In this document: positions 25,863 to 31,711 of the stretch, piece by piece | How the letters are laid out: each line of letters starts with the position of its first letter | Numbering within the stretch: the first letter of the stretch is position 1 | Source of the DNA: a virus | IMG/VR virus record: IMGVR_UViG_3300046817_000694 | Location: 1-33,631 of that record | DNA: 33,631 nucleotides | Direction: 5' to 3' (one strand) | The notes under the pieces: generated by a model | Told to the model about the DNA's origin: nothing | The model's database searches: none | What the model saw: the letters and a program-made list of their open reading frames with translations, nothing else | Program-made: the position numbers and the translations under genes

Positions 25863-26474
25863 TTATGTCGGGGCGAATATCAAACACTTGCGTCCGTTGA
25901 ACAATGCGAGTTCATGCGTCAAATTAATCCAATTAACGCGTCTTATCTCTGGCTCGAATGCGCTTTCATGTGGAAGGTTGCATATAATTTTCATGGGTCT
26001 GCGCTTTCTGTCGTAGGAATCCCGCACCTTATCCAAGGCTCCAGCTAATACAGAACCAGTAAATGAGTTGCAAATATAAAGCGTGGATGTATTTGGCGGT
26101 AGATTAAATGTCGCGGCATCTTCTAAAATAATCTGCGCTCGCGACTTTGCGCTTTTGGAATTTGCTCTTCCCCTTAGCATCAAGGCTGGATCAAACTCTA
26201 TACCTATCACCATAGCAAACGGCAGCCTTGCGGCTAGAATTGCGACGCGACCAAGGCCAGCCCCGTAGTCGATGAAAGTCGATTCAGGATCGACTAAAAT
26301 GTGAGGCTTAATGATTCGCCAGTCTCGAAAGAACGTCGGGCCATATCCCCTAACTTCCGGTCGAGATGGATCATATGGGAGGTGTATTTCACTGCTGTCG
26401 ATCCCCAAGCGCCATTCATTAAAACTCTCATCAGCGCGCTTCAGTCTGTTCGTTAGACTTTCGAGAATATTCAT
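25863..26474 (-). CDS. Class I SAM-dependent methyltransferase
   Basis: This 203-residue protein has the Rossmann SAM-binding motif I (STFIDYGAGLGRVAILAARL). An acidic strand-end GIEFDPAL follows for ribose binding, then EDAATFNLP for adenine contact. The upstream part (YDPSRPEVRGYGPTFFRDW) may be substrate-related. The start has AGGA about 9 nt upstream. It is the first leftward gene after the tail block and converges on the giant protein with 1 nt between stops. The substrate cannot be read from sequence: glycan, protein or small molecule are all possible. DNA-methylase target-binding motifs (DPPY/NPPY) are absent. It may alter the host surface, which is inference from location. Confidence 0.72.
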   Translation of the reverse strand: MNILESLTNRLKRADESFNEWRLGIDSSEIHLPYDPSRPEVRGYGPTFFRDWRIIKPHILVDPESTFIDYGAGLGRVAILAARLPFAMVIGIEFDPALMLRGRANSKSAKSRAQIILEDAATFNLPPNTSTLYICNSFTGSVLAGALDKVRDSYDRKRRPMKIICNLPHESAFEPEIRRVNWINLTHELALFNGRKCLIFAPT

Positions 26475-26536
26475 CTACGGTCGTCCTGTTCCATCTGGTC
26501 CCCACCTGTTGGATGCGTTGCGGCCGGTACGCCGCT

Positions 26537-26743
26537 TTATCGCGCGCATATCACGCGCCCTTCTTCATCCAATTGAATACCGCGAATCTTGCCCGACGGC
26601 GTTATCGCGTTGGCGATAGCGTTGATATAGTTGATAGGGAAGGCGTCCACACCTGGGCTAAGCAACATTGTGTTTTGGGCGAATGCCATCACGGCGCTAC
26701 TCATGATGAAGGCTGTCACTGCTCCGGCGAGAAAGTTTTTCAT
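26537..26743 (-). CDS. Small secreted protein
   Basis: This 68-residue protein is preceded by a strong ribosome site (GGAGGAG, 8 nt from ATG). The signal peptide (KNFLAGAVTAFIMSSAVMAFA, then Gln) is textbook. The mature part of about 46 residues has PGVDAFPINYINAIANAIT and PSGKIRGIQLDEEGRVICAR. It lies alone between the methyltransferase and the recombination genes on the - strand. It has the same A-Q cleavage site style as the tail-region secreted proteins although it is on the other strand. No family is recognised. Confidence 0.62.
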   Translation of the reverse strand: MKNFLAGAVTAFIMSSAVMAFAQNTMLLSPGVDAFPINYINAIANAITPSGKIRGIQLDEEGRVICAR

Positions 26744-26773
26744 ACCGTCTACTCCTCCGATAACTCAATATGG

Positions 26774-26810
26774 CGCCTCCGGGCACACAATAGGGAAGTG
26801 CCCGGAGGCG
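26774..26810 (-). terminator. Strong hairpin between ATPase gene and secreted-protein gene
   Basis: A perfect 13-bp inverted repeat (arms at 26774-26786 and 26798-26810, 11-nt loop) lies 47 nt beyond the stop of the recombination ATPase, in the direction of its transcription. No run of U follows, so factor-independent termination is uncertain. The hairpin could also slow decay of the ATPase mRNA or limit read-through into the secreted-protein gene at 26743. Confidence 0.5.
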
Positions 26811-26856
26811 ATCTCGGTGCGGCAACGCGTGGGTGGCTTTCGATCCCATTTTGGGC

Positions 26857-27975
26857 TTATGGGACCGGCCGCGCCGGGAGTTCGTCATCTACCTGTTTGG
26901 CTCGTAATTTGTGGCGGCGGTCCAGCGCGGCCTTGAGGATTTTCTGATCGGCGGGAGAAATTTCGGACCATGCCCTTTTCAGAACTTCCGACCCCTGCTC
27001 GGCCCACCGGCCGAGCGCCGCGTCGATACGGTCTATCCGCTCGCTATCGTCGATGTCGGCCGGGGGCGCCGCGTGAGCGACGGCAAGCCCCCCGGCCGGT
27101 CGATCGGGCGGCGTCGGCGGCGGCTGTGGCACCGCCGCTGTTTCGGGACTACTAGTGTTCGCCGTTGACACGACACTAGGACTATCTTTCGACCCGGCCG
27201 CCCAATTTGCTAGATTCTCTCCAATGTCTTCGTTGAGTTGCCCCCTTCCAGTGAGGTGCTGAAGGAAGTTTGGCCACTTCAAAAGGAAGTCTTCACCAGC
27301 AGATTCCGAGCGCCAAACAGGGACACCATTTGCCTGCGGCGGCAACAAGCACATAAGAGTCATCGCGTGAACGATCTCCGCTGGCGCAATCGCTTGGTAT
27401 CCTATCTTTGTCGGCACAGTTTTTCCGTCCGCCCCTTTGATTGGTTTTGTCTTCTCGCGGGCTCGGAACGTGAAGATCAACGGTGTGGTGATGCGAAGAA
27501 ACCCGTTGACCATGCGAACGCGATCAGCCTTCGGCTTGATCCATCCCGCCATTGCGAGCGCATCACGTCGGCGCCAGTCGTTGCGTTCTTCTGGTTTCAG
27601 CCGCCGATCAACTTCTTCCTCGTGCCACTCCAAAACGCCCCCAGGGCCTTCGTGCTCGTCGGATAAAGAGTCAACTATTATTGCGGACGGCTCCAGCAAA
27701 AGTTGCTGTTTTACAGCCTCAAGAAAATCACCAGGACGGCACGGTGGATCAAACTTCACAAGAGAAAACGGCACTTGCGCATGATACATGCGCGACCTGC
27801 CCGCCTCCGTGTCTATAACAACGATTGGCCCCTTGCGCACCCGCTGTATCCCGGCAGCAAGGCGCAGCGCGCTTAAGCTCTTTCCTCCCCCTGCAGGACC
27901 TTCAAGACCAATCAATAAAGGGAATGGCCCCTCGGGTTCTGTCTCTACCGGGAAAACTCTTTTTGGAGCATTCAT
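26857..27975 (-). CDS. Phage RecA-like AAA ATPase (AAA_24 / Sak4-type recombination protein)
   Basis: The ATG at 27975 is chosen because GGAGG lies 5 nt upstream; an in-frame GTG 12 nt earlier would overlap that site. In the 372-residue product, Walker A is GPAGGGKS (26-33). Two strand motifs follow: IVVIDTEAGR and the Walker B-like AIIVDSLSDEHEG (about 98-110). Further RecA-core text is RITTPLIFTFRAREKTKP. The C-terminal 110 residues are Pro/Ala/Ser-rich, then helical (RIDRIDAALGRWAEQG). Proteins of this family are short RecA/Rad51-like recombinases that assist strand annealing. It lies 58 nt after the exonuclease gene, so the two probably form an exonuclease-recombinase pair. Confidence 0.75.
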   Translation of the reverse strand: MNAPKRVFPVETEPEGPFPLLIGLEGPAGGGKSLSALRLAAGIQRVRKGPIVVIDTEAGRSRMYHAQVPFSLVKFDPPCRPGDFLEAVKQQLLLEPSAIIVDSLSDEHEGPGGVLEWHEEEVDRRLKPEERNDWRRRDALAMAGWIKPKADRVRMVNGFLRITTPLIFTFRAREKTKPIKGADGKTVPTKIGYQAIAPAEIVHAMTLMCLLPPQANGVPVWRSESAGEDFLLKWPNFLQHLTGRGQLNEDIGENLANWAAGSKDSPSVVSTANTSSPETAAVPQPPPTPPDRPAGGLAVAHAAPPADIDDSERIDRIDAALGRWAEQGSEVLKRAWSEISPADQKILKAALDRRHKLRAKQVDDELPARPVP

Positions 27976-28033
27976 AACGTCCTCCACCTAATCTTGGAAT
28001 AGAGCGAACTTGGTAGGCGTGAAAAATATGAAT

Positions 28034-29110
28034 CTACCCAGCATCCTGAATTGTCGTGCCGGGCGGCAGCAGCTTGTTTTCCTTGCGGCGCTTGTCGTCG
28101 GGCCGTGCCGCCTTGTACGGGCCCTTGCGCGGCTGGTAGATTTTAACGTCGGGCGCGCGATCGGGCGCCGCTCCACCTAACGCCGTCGTCAGAAACGGAT
28201 CGTTCGCCGCGAGCGCCACAAGCTCGTCGGTGAGCTCGCGCGTTAGCCAAGCGGACTCCTTCCATGGGGCGCCGCCGATCGCGACGGCCGAGCGTGAATA
28301 GCCCGGCCATATGTTTTGAGCCACGCAGGCTTTCCAGATGGCGACGGCCGCGGCGACCTGCTTGTGCGCGATCGTGCGCGCGGCGCCGTTCGGCTCGACG
28401 ACGGAACAGAGGTATGGCGGTTCGTTCTCCTGCACCAGGAATTTCCACCGCACGCGCCCGGCGAGCGCGGGCTTGAGGGTGACGATGATCCGCTCCTGAA
28501 ACGCCGCTTGAAATGCAAAGTGGTCGTCCATCTTGCCGCCCAGCAGCGTCGGGTTGGCGGTGCCGGCCGTGGTCTTGTAGTCCCAGCAAACCACGCCGTC
28601 AGGGATTCTTGCGCCGTAGAAATCGATCAGCGTGCGGGTCCAGCAGCCGACCGGATCGCGGGACAACGCGCAAAGCTCAATGTCGCCGTACTCCGGATTG
28701 AAGGCATGGGCCCCCCCTTCGATGTCCTTAAGCTGCCTGCGCGCCTCGATGGCCATGGCGCTGGCGGCCTCTAAATGCTTGTGCAGGATCGGCACGCGGC
28801 CAGCGGCCCGCAAGGCGTCGCGCTCCATCTGCGCGGCCTTGGTGCGGTAGTCGTCGGCCTCAATGACGCTGAAGCTGGCGCCGCGGCCGAGCAGCAAGAC
28901 GTGAGAGACGGTCCCGCGGTCCATGCGGGTATCCTCGGCTGACACAAAATTCGGATTGAGTCGCGGGTGCTGCCACCAAGCGGCGCGCGGGCAGCGCTCG
29001 AGCAGCACTTGGCCGATTGAATTGGACAGGGACGGCTCTACCGCCGGATCAGAATGATAGTCCGCTTCATCTATCACCCAAAATCCTGGCTCGGACAGCA
29101 ATGTCGTCAT
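28034..29110 (-). CDS. RecE-like PD-(D/E)XK exonuclease
   Basis: The ATG at 29110 has GGGAG upstream. The 358-residue protein has an N-terminal helix pair with EPSLSNSIGQVLL and MDRGTVSHVLLLG (His70). A PD-(D/E)XK core follows: the metal Asp in RTLIDFYG (Asp163), then CWDYKTT with Asp177 and Lys179. FQAAFQERI follows where the usual QxxxY stands in RecB-like nucleases. It fits the YqaJ/RecE-like phage exonucleases that resect double-stranded DNA for recombination. The C-terminus is basic (ARPDDKRRKENK). Longer upstream frames exist but lack a ribosome site. The function is inferred from the motifs and the ATPase neighbour. Confidence 0.8.
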   Translation of the reverse strand: MTTLLSEPGFWVIDEADYHSDPAVEPSLSNSIGQVLLERCPRAAWWQHPRLNPNFVSAEDTRMDRGTVSHVLLLGRGASFSVIEADDYRTKAAQMERDALRAAGRVPILHKHLEAASAMAIEARRQLKDIEGGAHAFNPEYGDIELCALSRDPVGCWTRTLIDFYGARIPDGVVCWDYKTTAGTANPTLLGGKMDDHFAFQAAFQERIIVTLKPALAGRVRWKFLVQENEPPYLCSVVEPNGAARTIAHKQVAAAVAIWKACVAQNIWPGYSRSAVAIGGAPWKESAWLTRELTDELVALAANDPFLTTALGGAAPDRAPDVKIYQPRKGPYKAARPDDKRRKENKLLPPGTTIQDAG

Positions 29111-29186
29111 GTGTGAATCTCCCGTTGTGATTTGACTAGAACGCCCAAATAAGATTTCAGTCAAGTTGAAATATATGGAGGCGTCT
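29111..29186. promoter_or_regulatory. Divergent control region with operator-like palindromes
   Basis: This 76-bp spacer lies between the leftward recombination genes and the rightward 29187 gene. It is AT-rich compared with its flanks. It contains ATTTCA-N7-TGAAAT (29154-29172, perfect 6-bp arms). It also has TTGACT (29132-29137) and its inverse AGTCAA (29159-29164), each of which could serve as a -35 box for opposite transcripts. A well-spaced -10 cannot be set with confidence. A repressor binding the palindrome could control both sides; no repressor gene is assigned. Confidence 0.5.
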
Positions 29187-29375
29187 GTGGAAATATATAT
29201 TACGTTCAAGCTGCGCGGCTGGCACGCCCAACATTTCATGCAGGTGTTGCGGATCGTCAACCTTGCGCCTGGCCGGCCGATCGACGAGTCGGAACTCGCG
29301 GCGTCCATCGTCCGGGCGGTGATCGAGGACGACGCGCGGGATAACGATCAGCCGCCGCAGGCGATGGTGCAATAG
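29187..29375 (+). CDS. Small phage protein, unknown
   Basis: The GTG at 29187 is chosen because GGAGG lies 5 nt upstream; an ATG at 29175 lies inside the control region. The 62-residue product starts EIYITFKLRGWHAQHFMQVL and continues with a helix (DESELAASIVRAVIEDDA). It is a small soluble protein of alpha-beta type with a Glu/Asp-rich C-terminus. It may be a regulator (ribbon-helix-helix-like size), but no DNA-binding pattern is clear. A leftward-facing terminator lies just after it. Confidence 0.52.
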   Translation: MEIYITFKLRGWHAQHFMQVLRIVNLAPGRPIDESELAASIVRAVIEDDARDNDQPPQAMVQ

Positions 29376-29410
29376 GAAAAACGGCCCGGAAGGGGGAGCT
29401 TCCGGACCGT
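29376..29410 (-). terminator. Intrinsic terminator for leftward transcription
   Basis: Arms at 29381-29392 and 29399-29410 form a 12-bp stem with one mismatch and a 6-nt loop. Read on the - strand the stem is followed by a run of five T (AAAAA at 29377-29381 on +). This is the form of a Rho-independent terminator for RNA coming from the right. On the + strand no T run follows, so the rightward transcript can pass. It would stop antisense RNA from reaching the divergent control region. Confidence 0.6.
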
Positions 29411-29442
29411 GACGGCGTAACGTTCTCAATCGGGAGGAAACG

Positions 29443-29784
29443 ATGGCTTACATGACAGAGGCGGCGAAGTCAAATACGTGTCCGTGCTGCGGGCAGCCGA
29501 TGCCACAGATGCGGGTGGGCGTGCGCATGTACCCGCAGACGGCCCGCATTTTCGACATTATCAAGCGGGCGGGGCCGAACGGCATATCCGGCGATGATCT
29601 GTTCGAGATAGCCTATGCGGGGGCGCACAGGAAACACCCGGCATACTCAACCGTGAAGGGGCACGTCACGCACGCGCGCTCTGCGCTGGCGGATACCGAA
29701 TACCGCATCGTGTGCGAGCGCGCCAAGCACGGGCCGGGCACCTATCGGCTGGTGAAAGTCGTTAAAGTCCAGGCGTTTGGATAG
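29443..29784 (+). CDS. Zinc-ribbon plus winged-helix-like protein
   Basis: This 113-residue protein has a strong site GGGAGGAAACG before ATG. An N-terminal Cys cluster (TCPCCGQPM) may bind metal. The remainder, with PQTARIFDIIKRAGPNGISGDDLFEIAY and STVKGHVTHARSALADTEYRIVCE, has a winged-helix-like pattern, as in small phage regulators. It ends GTYRLVKVVKV. It probably binds nucleic acid and may control the rightward cluster; this is inferred. Confidence 0.6.
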   Translation: MAYMTEAAKSNTCPCCGQPMPQMRVGVRMYPQTARIFDIIKRAGPNGISGDDLFEIAYAGAHRKHPAYSTVKGHVTHARSALADTEYRIVCERAKHGPGTYRLVKVVKVQAFG

Positions 29785-29796
29785 GTATCCTTCACC

Positions 29797-29973
29797 ATGA
29801 CACCTAACGAAAAACACGCCCTAGTTGATGCAGCTTCGGCATTTGAAGAGCACGGAATTGAAATACTTATGCCATGGGAGCACGATCTTGATCTCGCCGA
29901 GGGAGCACTTTACGAAGGCCTTTTAGCTGCCTGCCGTGCTTATCATGACAGAATGAAACATGCAGCAGATTGA
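29797..29973 (+). CDS. Small acidic helical protein upstream of RusA
   Basis: A clear ATG opens a 58-residue frame that overlaps the start of the RusA gene by 14 nt. The product is helical and acidic (EKHALVDAASAFEEHGIEIL, AEGALYEGLLAACRAYHDRM). The overlap and the local codon use support a real gene. There is no known family. It may assist the resolvase or be an independent small protein. Confidence 0.5.
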   Translation: MTPNEKHALVDAASAFEEHGIEILMPWEHDLDLAEGALYEGLLAACRAYHDRMKHAAD

Positions 29974-30337
29974 ATTATTGCTACCGTTCCCAACATCCAC
30001 GAATCGCATTTGGCGGATCGGGGTGCGGCGGATGTTTAGTTCGCAAACCTATTTGGCGTGGAAGGCCGAAGCGGCCGGAATGTATTGGCAGCAATATGGT
30101 GGTGGCAAGAAACGCCCCGCACCTCTTGGGTCATTCAAGATTTCCATCGTTCTGGATCAAAACAGGCGTGCGCGGTCGGACGGGGACAACCGAATCAAGG
30201 CGGTTCTGGATTTTTGCCAGTCTGCCGGGCTGGTGACGAACGACCGGAACTGCGACGGCGGCTCGTGGTCCTGGGGAATAGCCCCGACTGGTTGTAGAGT
30301 GGTCTTGACTGGCGAGCCCGCCGCGGCTAAACCGTGA
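29960..30337 (+). CDS. rusA: RusA-family Holliday-junction resolvase
   Basis: This 125-residue protein matches RusA in length (E. coli RusA has 120) and layout. The N-terminal strand LLLPFPTSTNRIWR is followed by a Lys/Arg helix. The catalytic stretch SDGDNRIKAVLDFCQSAGLVTNDRN then follows, with Asp74, Asp76 and Asp95 at the positions of the three essential Asp residues of RusA. It resolves four-way DNA junctions formed in phage replication and recombination, so it acts after the exonuclease-recombinase pair on the other strand. The ATG is 14 nt before the stop of the previous gene. Confidence 0.85.
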   Translation: MQQIELLLPFPTSTNRIWRIGVRRMFSSQTYLAWKAEAAGMYWQQYGGGKKRPAPLGSFKISIVLDQNRRARSDGDNRIKAVLDFCQSAGLVTNDRNCDGGSWSWGIAPTGCRVVLTGEPAAAKP

Positions 30338-30380
30338 GCGCCGACTGATCCTCGGCGTCAATACCCAGGCGATGGGCGGG

Positions 30381-30417
30381 GGTGCCTCCCCGTCCACCCT
30401 GCGGCACCCGAGGCACC
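30381..30417 (+). other. Short inverted repeat before the 30422 gene
   Basis: GGTGCCTC (30381-30388) and GAGGCACC (30410-30417) are perfect 8-bp arms with a 21-nt loop, ending 4 nt before the next ATG. It could mask or present the start of the 30422 gene, or be a chance GC-rich repeat. The rest of the 84-nt gap after RusA shows no gene. Confidence 0.3.
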
Positions 30418-30421
30418 GGGC

Positions 30422-30664
30422 ATGTCAGACGATTTCGATTGGAAAGATCCGGAGTGCGGCATCATTGTCGCGCCACGACCCGGTCTTGCTGTTTACACCA
30501 ATAATTTTGGCGCAATCATCATCCGACAAACCTATGAATCCGGCGACCCCGACGATGATTATTTTGTCTCGGTGTTTCCCGAGGATGTGGAAGCGCTGAT
30601 ACGCGCTTTGCGCAAAGAAAAACGCTCGGTCGACGCCAACCATGGGCGAGGAGATGGGTCATGA
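30422..30664 (+). CDS. Small acidic protein, unknown
   Basis: This 80-residue acidic protein opens with SDDFDWKDPECG. A beta hairpin (GLAVYTNNFGAIIIRQTY) follows, then GDPDDDYFVSVFPEDVEALIRALRKE, which resembles small phage accessory proteins. The stop overlaps the next ATG (ATGA). No family is recognised. The start ATG is weakly supported. Confidence 0.52.
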   Translation: MSDDFDWKDPECGIIVAPRPGLAVYTNNFGAIIIRQTYESGDPDDDYFVSVFPEDVEALIRALRKEKRSVDANHGRGDGS

Positions 30665-30933
30665 GCGCGAGCAAAGACCCCGCACCAATTCCAATTGACG
30701 GCGGCAAACCGTGTCCGAAATGCGCGCGGCCTATGCAGCGCTTTCGACACAGCGTCGCGTGGCGACCGCTTCCGGGCCGCGGGCTTTACACGCAATGGGA
30801 TCGCTGCATCCCGTGCGGCCACTTTCAGAATTATTGGCAATTTTACATGGCAGCCGCTCACGCGGAGACCGGGCCGGCGGCTGCCAATGCTGGCGCGATG
30901 GCTGGGATGCGATCAAAGCGCCAAGGGGTCTGA
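30661..30933 (+). CDS. Small zinc-ribbon-like protein
   Basis: This 90-residue protein has an ATG overlapping the previous stop. Two Cys pairs (CPKCARPM and DRCIPCGHF) are spaced about 30 residues apart and form a likely zinc ribbon. FQNYWQFYMAAAH and a disordered basic C-terminus (MRSKRQGV) follow. It probably binds nucleic acid or is a small adaptor; the exact role is unknown. It is the last clear gene of the rightward cluster. Confidence 0.58.
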   Translation: MSASKDPAPIPIDGGKPCPKCARPMQRFRHSVAWRPLPGRGLYTQWDRCIPCGHFQNYWQFYMAAAHAETGPAAANAGAMAGMRSKRQGV

Positions 30934-31199
30934 TCGAAAGAAGGGTGCCCCTGATCGTCGGGCGGGTGGCCCGAAAAAGTCCTTCGGCCGTGGGCGCACC
31001 CGTCGCCCGCGCCTCCGGCTCTGCGGCCCTGGCTCCGTCCGCCATGACCGTGCCCGGAAGATCGCGACCGGCTCTGCCGGTAGGTCTGATCTTTCCGGGT
31101 ACAACCCTTCACGCATCCGCCATAGACCTCTGAAAGAAGGGTCACCCGGTAAGATAGCTTCCAAAGGCGACACTAGGGGGGAACCTCAGAACTATCCCA
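30934..31199. other. Gene-poor gap after the rightward cluster
   Basis: No reading frame here has a convincing start, ribosome site and coding pattern on either strand. Two + frames are open (one basic, Arg/Lys/Gly-rich, one Ala/Pro-rich), but both overlap the end of the preceding gene. It may be the 3' untranslated part of the cluster up to the terminator at 31200-31255. Confidence 0.4.
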
Positions 31200-31255
31200 G
31201 GGGGCGGGCACGGCGCGCCCTACGTAGCGCCGTAGCCGTGAACGCCCCCTGTTTT
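31200..31255 (+). terminator. Large hairpin followed by T-rich tract (rightward terminator)
   Basis: Arms at 31200-31214 and 31235-31249 pair over 15 bp with two mismatches. The loop contains the palindrome CTACGTAG-like core. The second arm is followed directly by TGTTTT. This fits a Rho-independent terminator of the rightward transcript that carries RusA. No T run is present on the opposite side. Confidence 0.5.
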
Positions 31256-31303
31256 CGGAGCGAAGCGACGGGGTGGGGGTCCGGGGGTAGGGTTGGATAA
31301 CCC

Positions 31304-31312
31304 TGTGAATAA
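31304..31312 (-). other. DnaA-box match
   Basis: The - strand reads TTATTCACA, an exact match to the DnaA-box consensus TTATNCACA. A 7-of-9 variant, TTATCCAAC on the - strand, lies immediately to the left. It sits in a non-coding gap between converging gene clusters. One exact box is weak evidence for an origin. Confidence 0.35.
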
Positions 31313-31313
31313 C

Positions 31314-31400
31314 TCAGCGCCTCAATCGCCCGGGCGGAATGCGGTCGCAAGCCGCGTCAAGCCAGTCCAGCGCGAGGCACCACGCGATGGCGCTAGCCTT
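31314..31400 (-). pseudogene. Startless paralogue fragment of the 31589 membrane protein
   Basis: In the - strand frame a 28-codon stretch reads KASAIAWCLALDWLDAACDR to a TGA at 31314. The neighbouring gene ends in QAVAIAWCLILDFWESR. The shared AIAWCLxLD block corresponds to an 18-bp DNA repeat (31375-31392 and 31623-31640). No start codon exists between the upstream in-frame stop (31401-31403) and this text, so it is a decayed or truncated copy. Confidence 0.42.
31375..31392 (+). repeat. 18-bp direct repeat, copy 1
   Basis: Identical to 31623-31640. This copy lies in the startless paralogue fragment. Confidence 0.8.
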
Positions 31401-31596
31401 TCAGGCGATTTTCCAGAATCATCACAGCTTGGGTCAGATCCCTTTCCATCCGTGCGGTGATGTCAATGTTGTATTCCCGATCGGCAGGCGCGTCGAAATT
31501 GTCGCGGACCTTCGTGTCATAGGTTTGCCGATCTATCTCGCCATGCAACGGATTGAGCAAATCGAGCAGGATTTGGATCGTCTCGGCATCAACCAT
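31393..31596 (-). CDS. Small acidic helical protein, unknown
   Basis: This 67-residue protein has GGGAGAG about 6 nt before its ATG. It is helical and charged (DAETIQILLDLLNPLHGEI, then ADREYNIDITARMERDLTQAVMILENRL). It is the last intact gene of the leftward operon and overlaps the preceding small membrane gene by 8 nt. No family is recognised; early-phage accessory genes are often of this size. Confidence 0.52.
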   Translation of the reverse strand: MVDAETIQILLDLLNPLHGEIDRQTYDTKVRDNFDAPADREYNIDITARMERDLTQAVMILENRLKG

Positions 31597-31711
31597 AACG
31601 GCTCTCCCAAAAATCGAGGATTAGGCACCACGCGATGGCGACCGCTTGGCAGGCGAGCGTCGCGGCGCAGAGCCCGGCCGCGAGATCGAATAGCGGGGCC
31701 GCGGGGTTCAT
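31589..31711 (-). CDS. 40-residue single-TM protein
   Basis: An ATG at 31711 overlaps the stop of the upstream gene (ATGA). The product is one hydrophobic helix (APLFDLAAGLCAATLACQAV and AIAWCLILDFW), ending ESRYG. It is too short for a family match. A second copy of its AIAWCL block lies at 31375-31392. Small membrane proteins of this type in early operons often interfere with host functions, but nothing here shows which. Confidence 0.48.
   Translation of the reverse strand: MNPAAPLFDLAAGLCAATLACQAVAIAWCLILDFWESRYG
31623..31640 (+). repeat. 18-bp direct repeat, copy 2
   Basis: Identical to 31375-31392. This copy encodes part of the AIAWCL block in the 40-residue membrane protein; the pair flanks the 31393 gene. 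Confidence 0.8.

Noticed and set aside
26774-26810. Perfect hairpin considered as an attachment or resolution site
   Set aside because: The location after an operon end and the short loop fit an RNA hairpin better, and no recombinase gene is near.
28316-28774. 152-codon + frame opposite the RecE-like exonuclease
   Set aside because: The opposite strand holds clear nuclease motifs; this frame has no start signal and no fold pattern.
30695-31300. 201-codon + frame running through the zinc-ribbon gene and the gap
   Set aside because: The first third overlaps a better-supported gene in another frame. The remainder is Arg/Gly-rich low-complexity, has no ribosome site of its own, and crosses the terminator hairpin.
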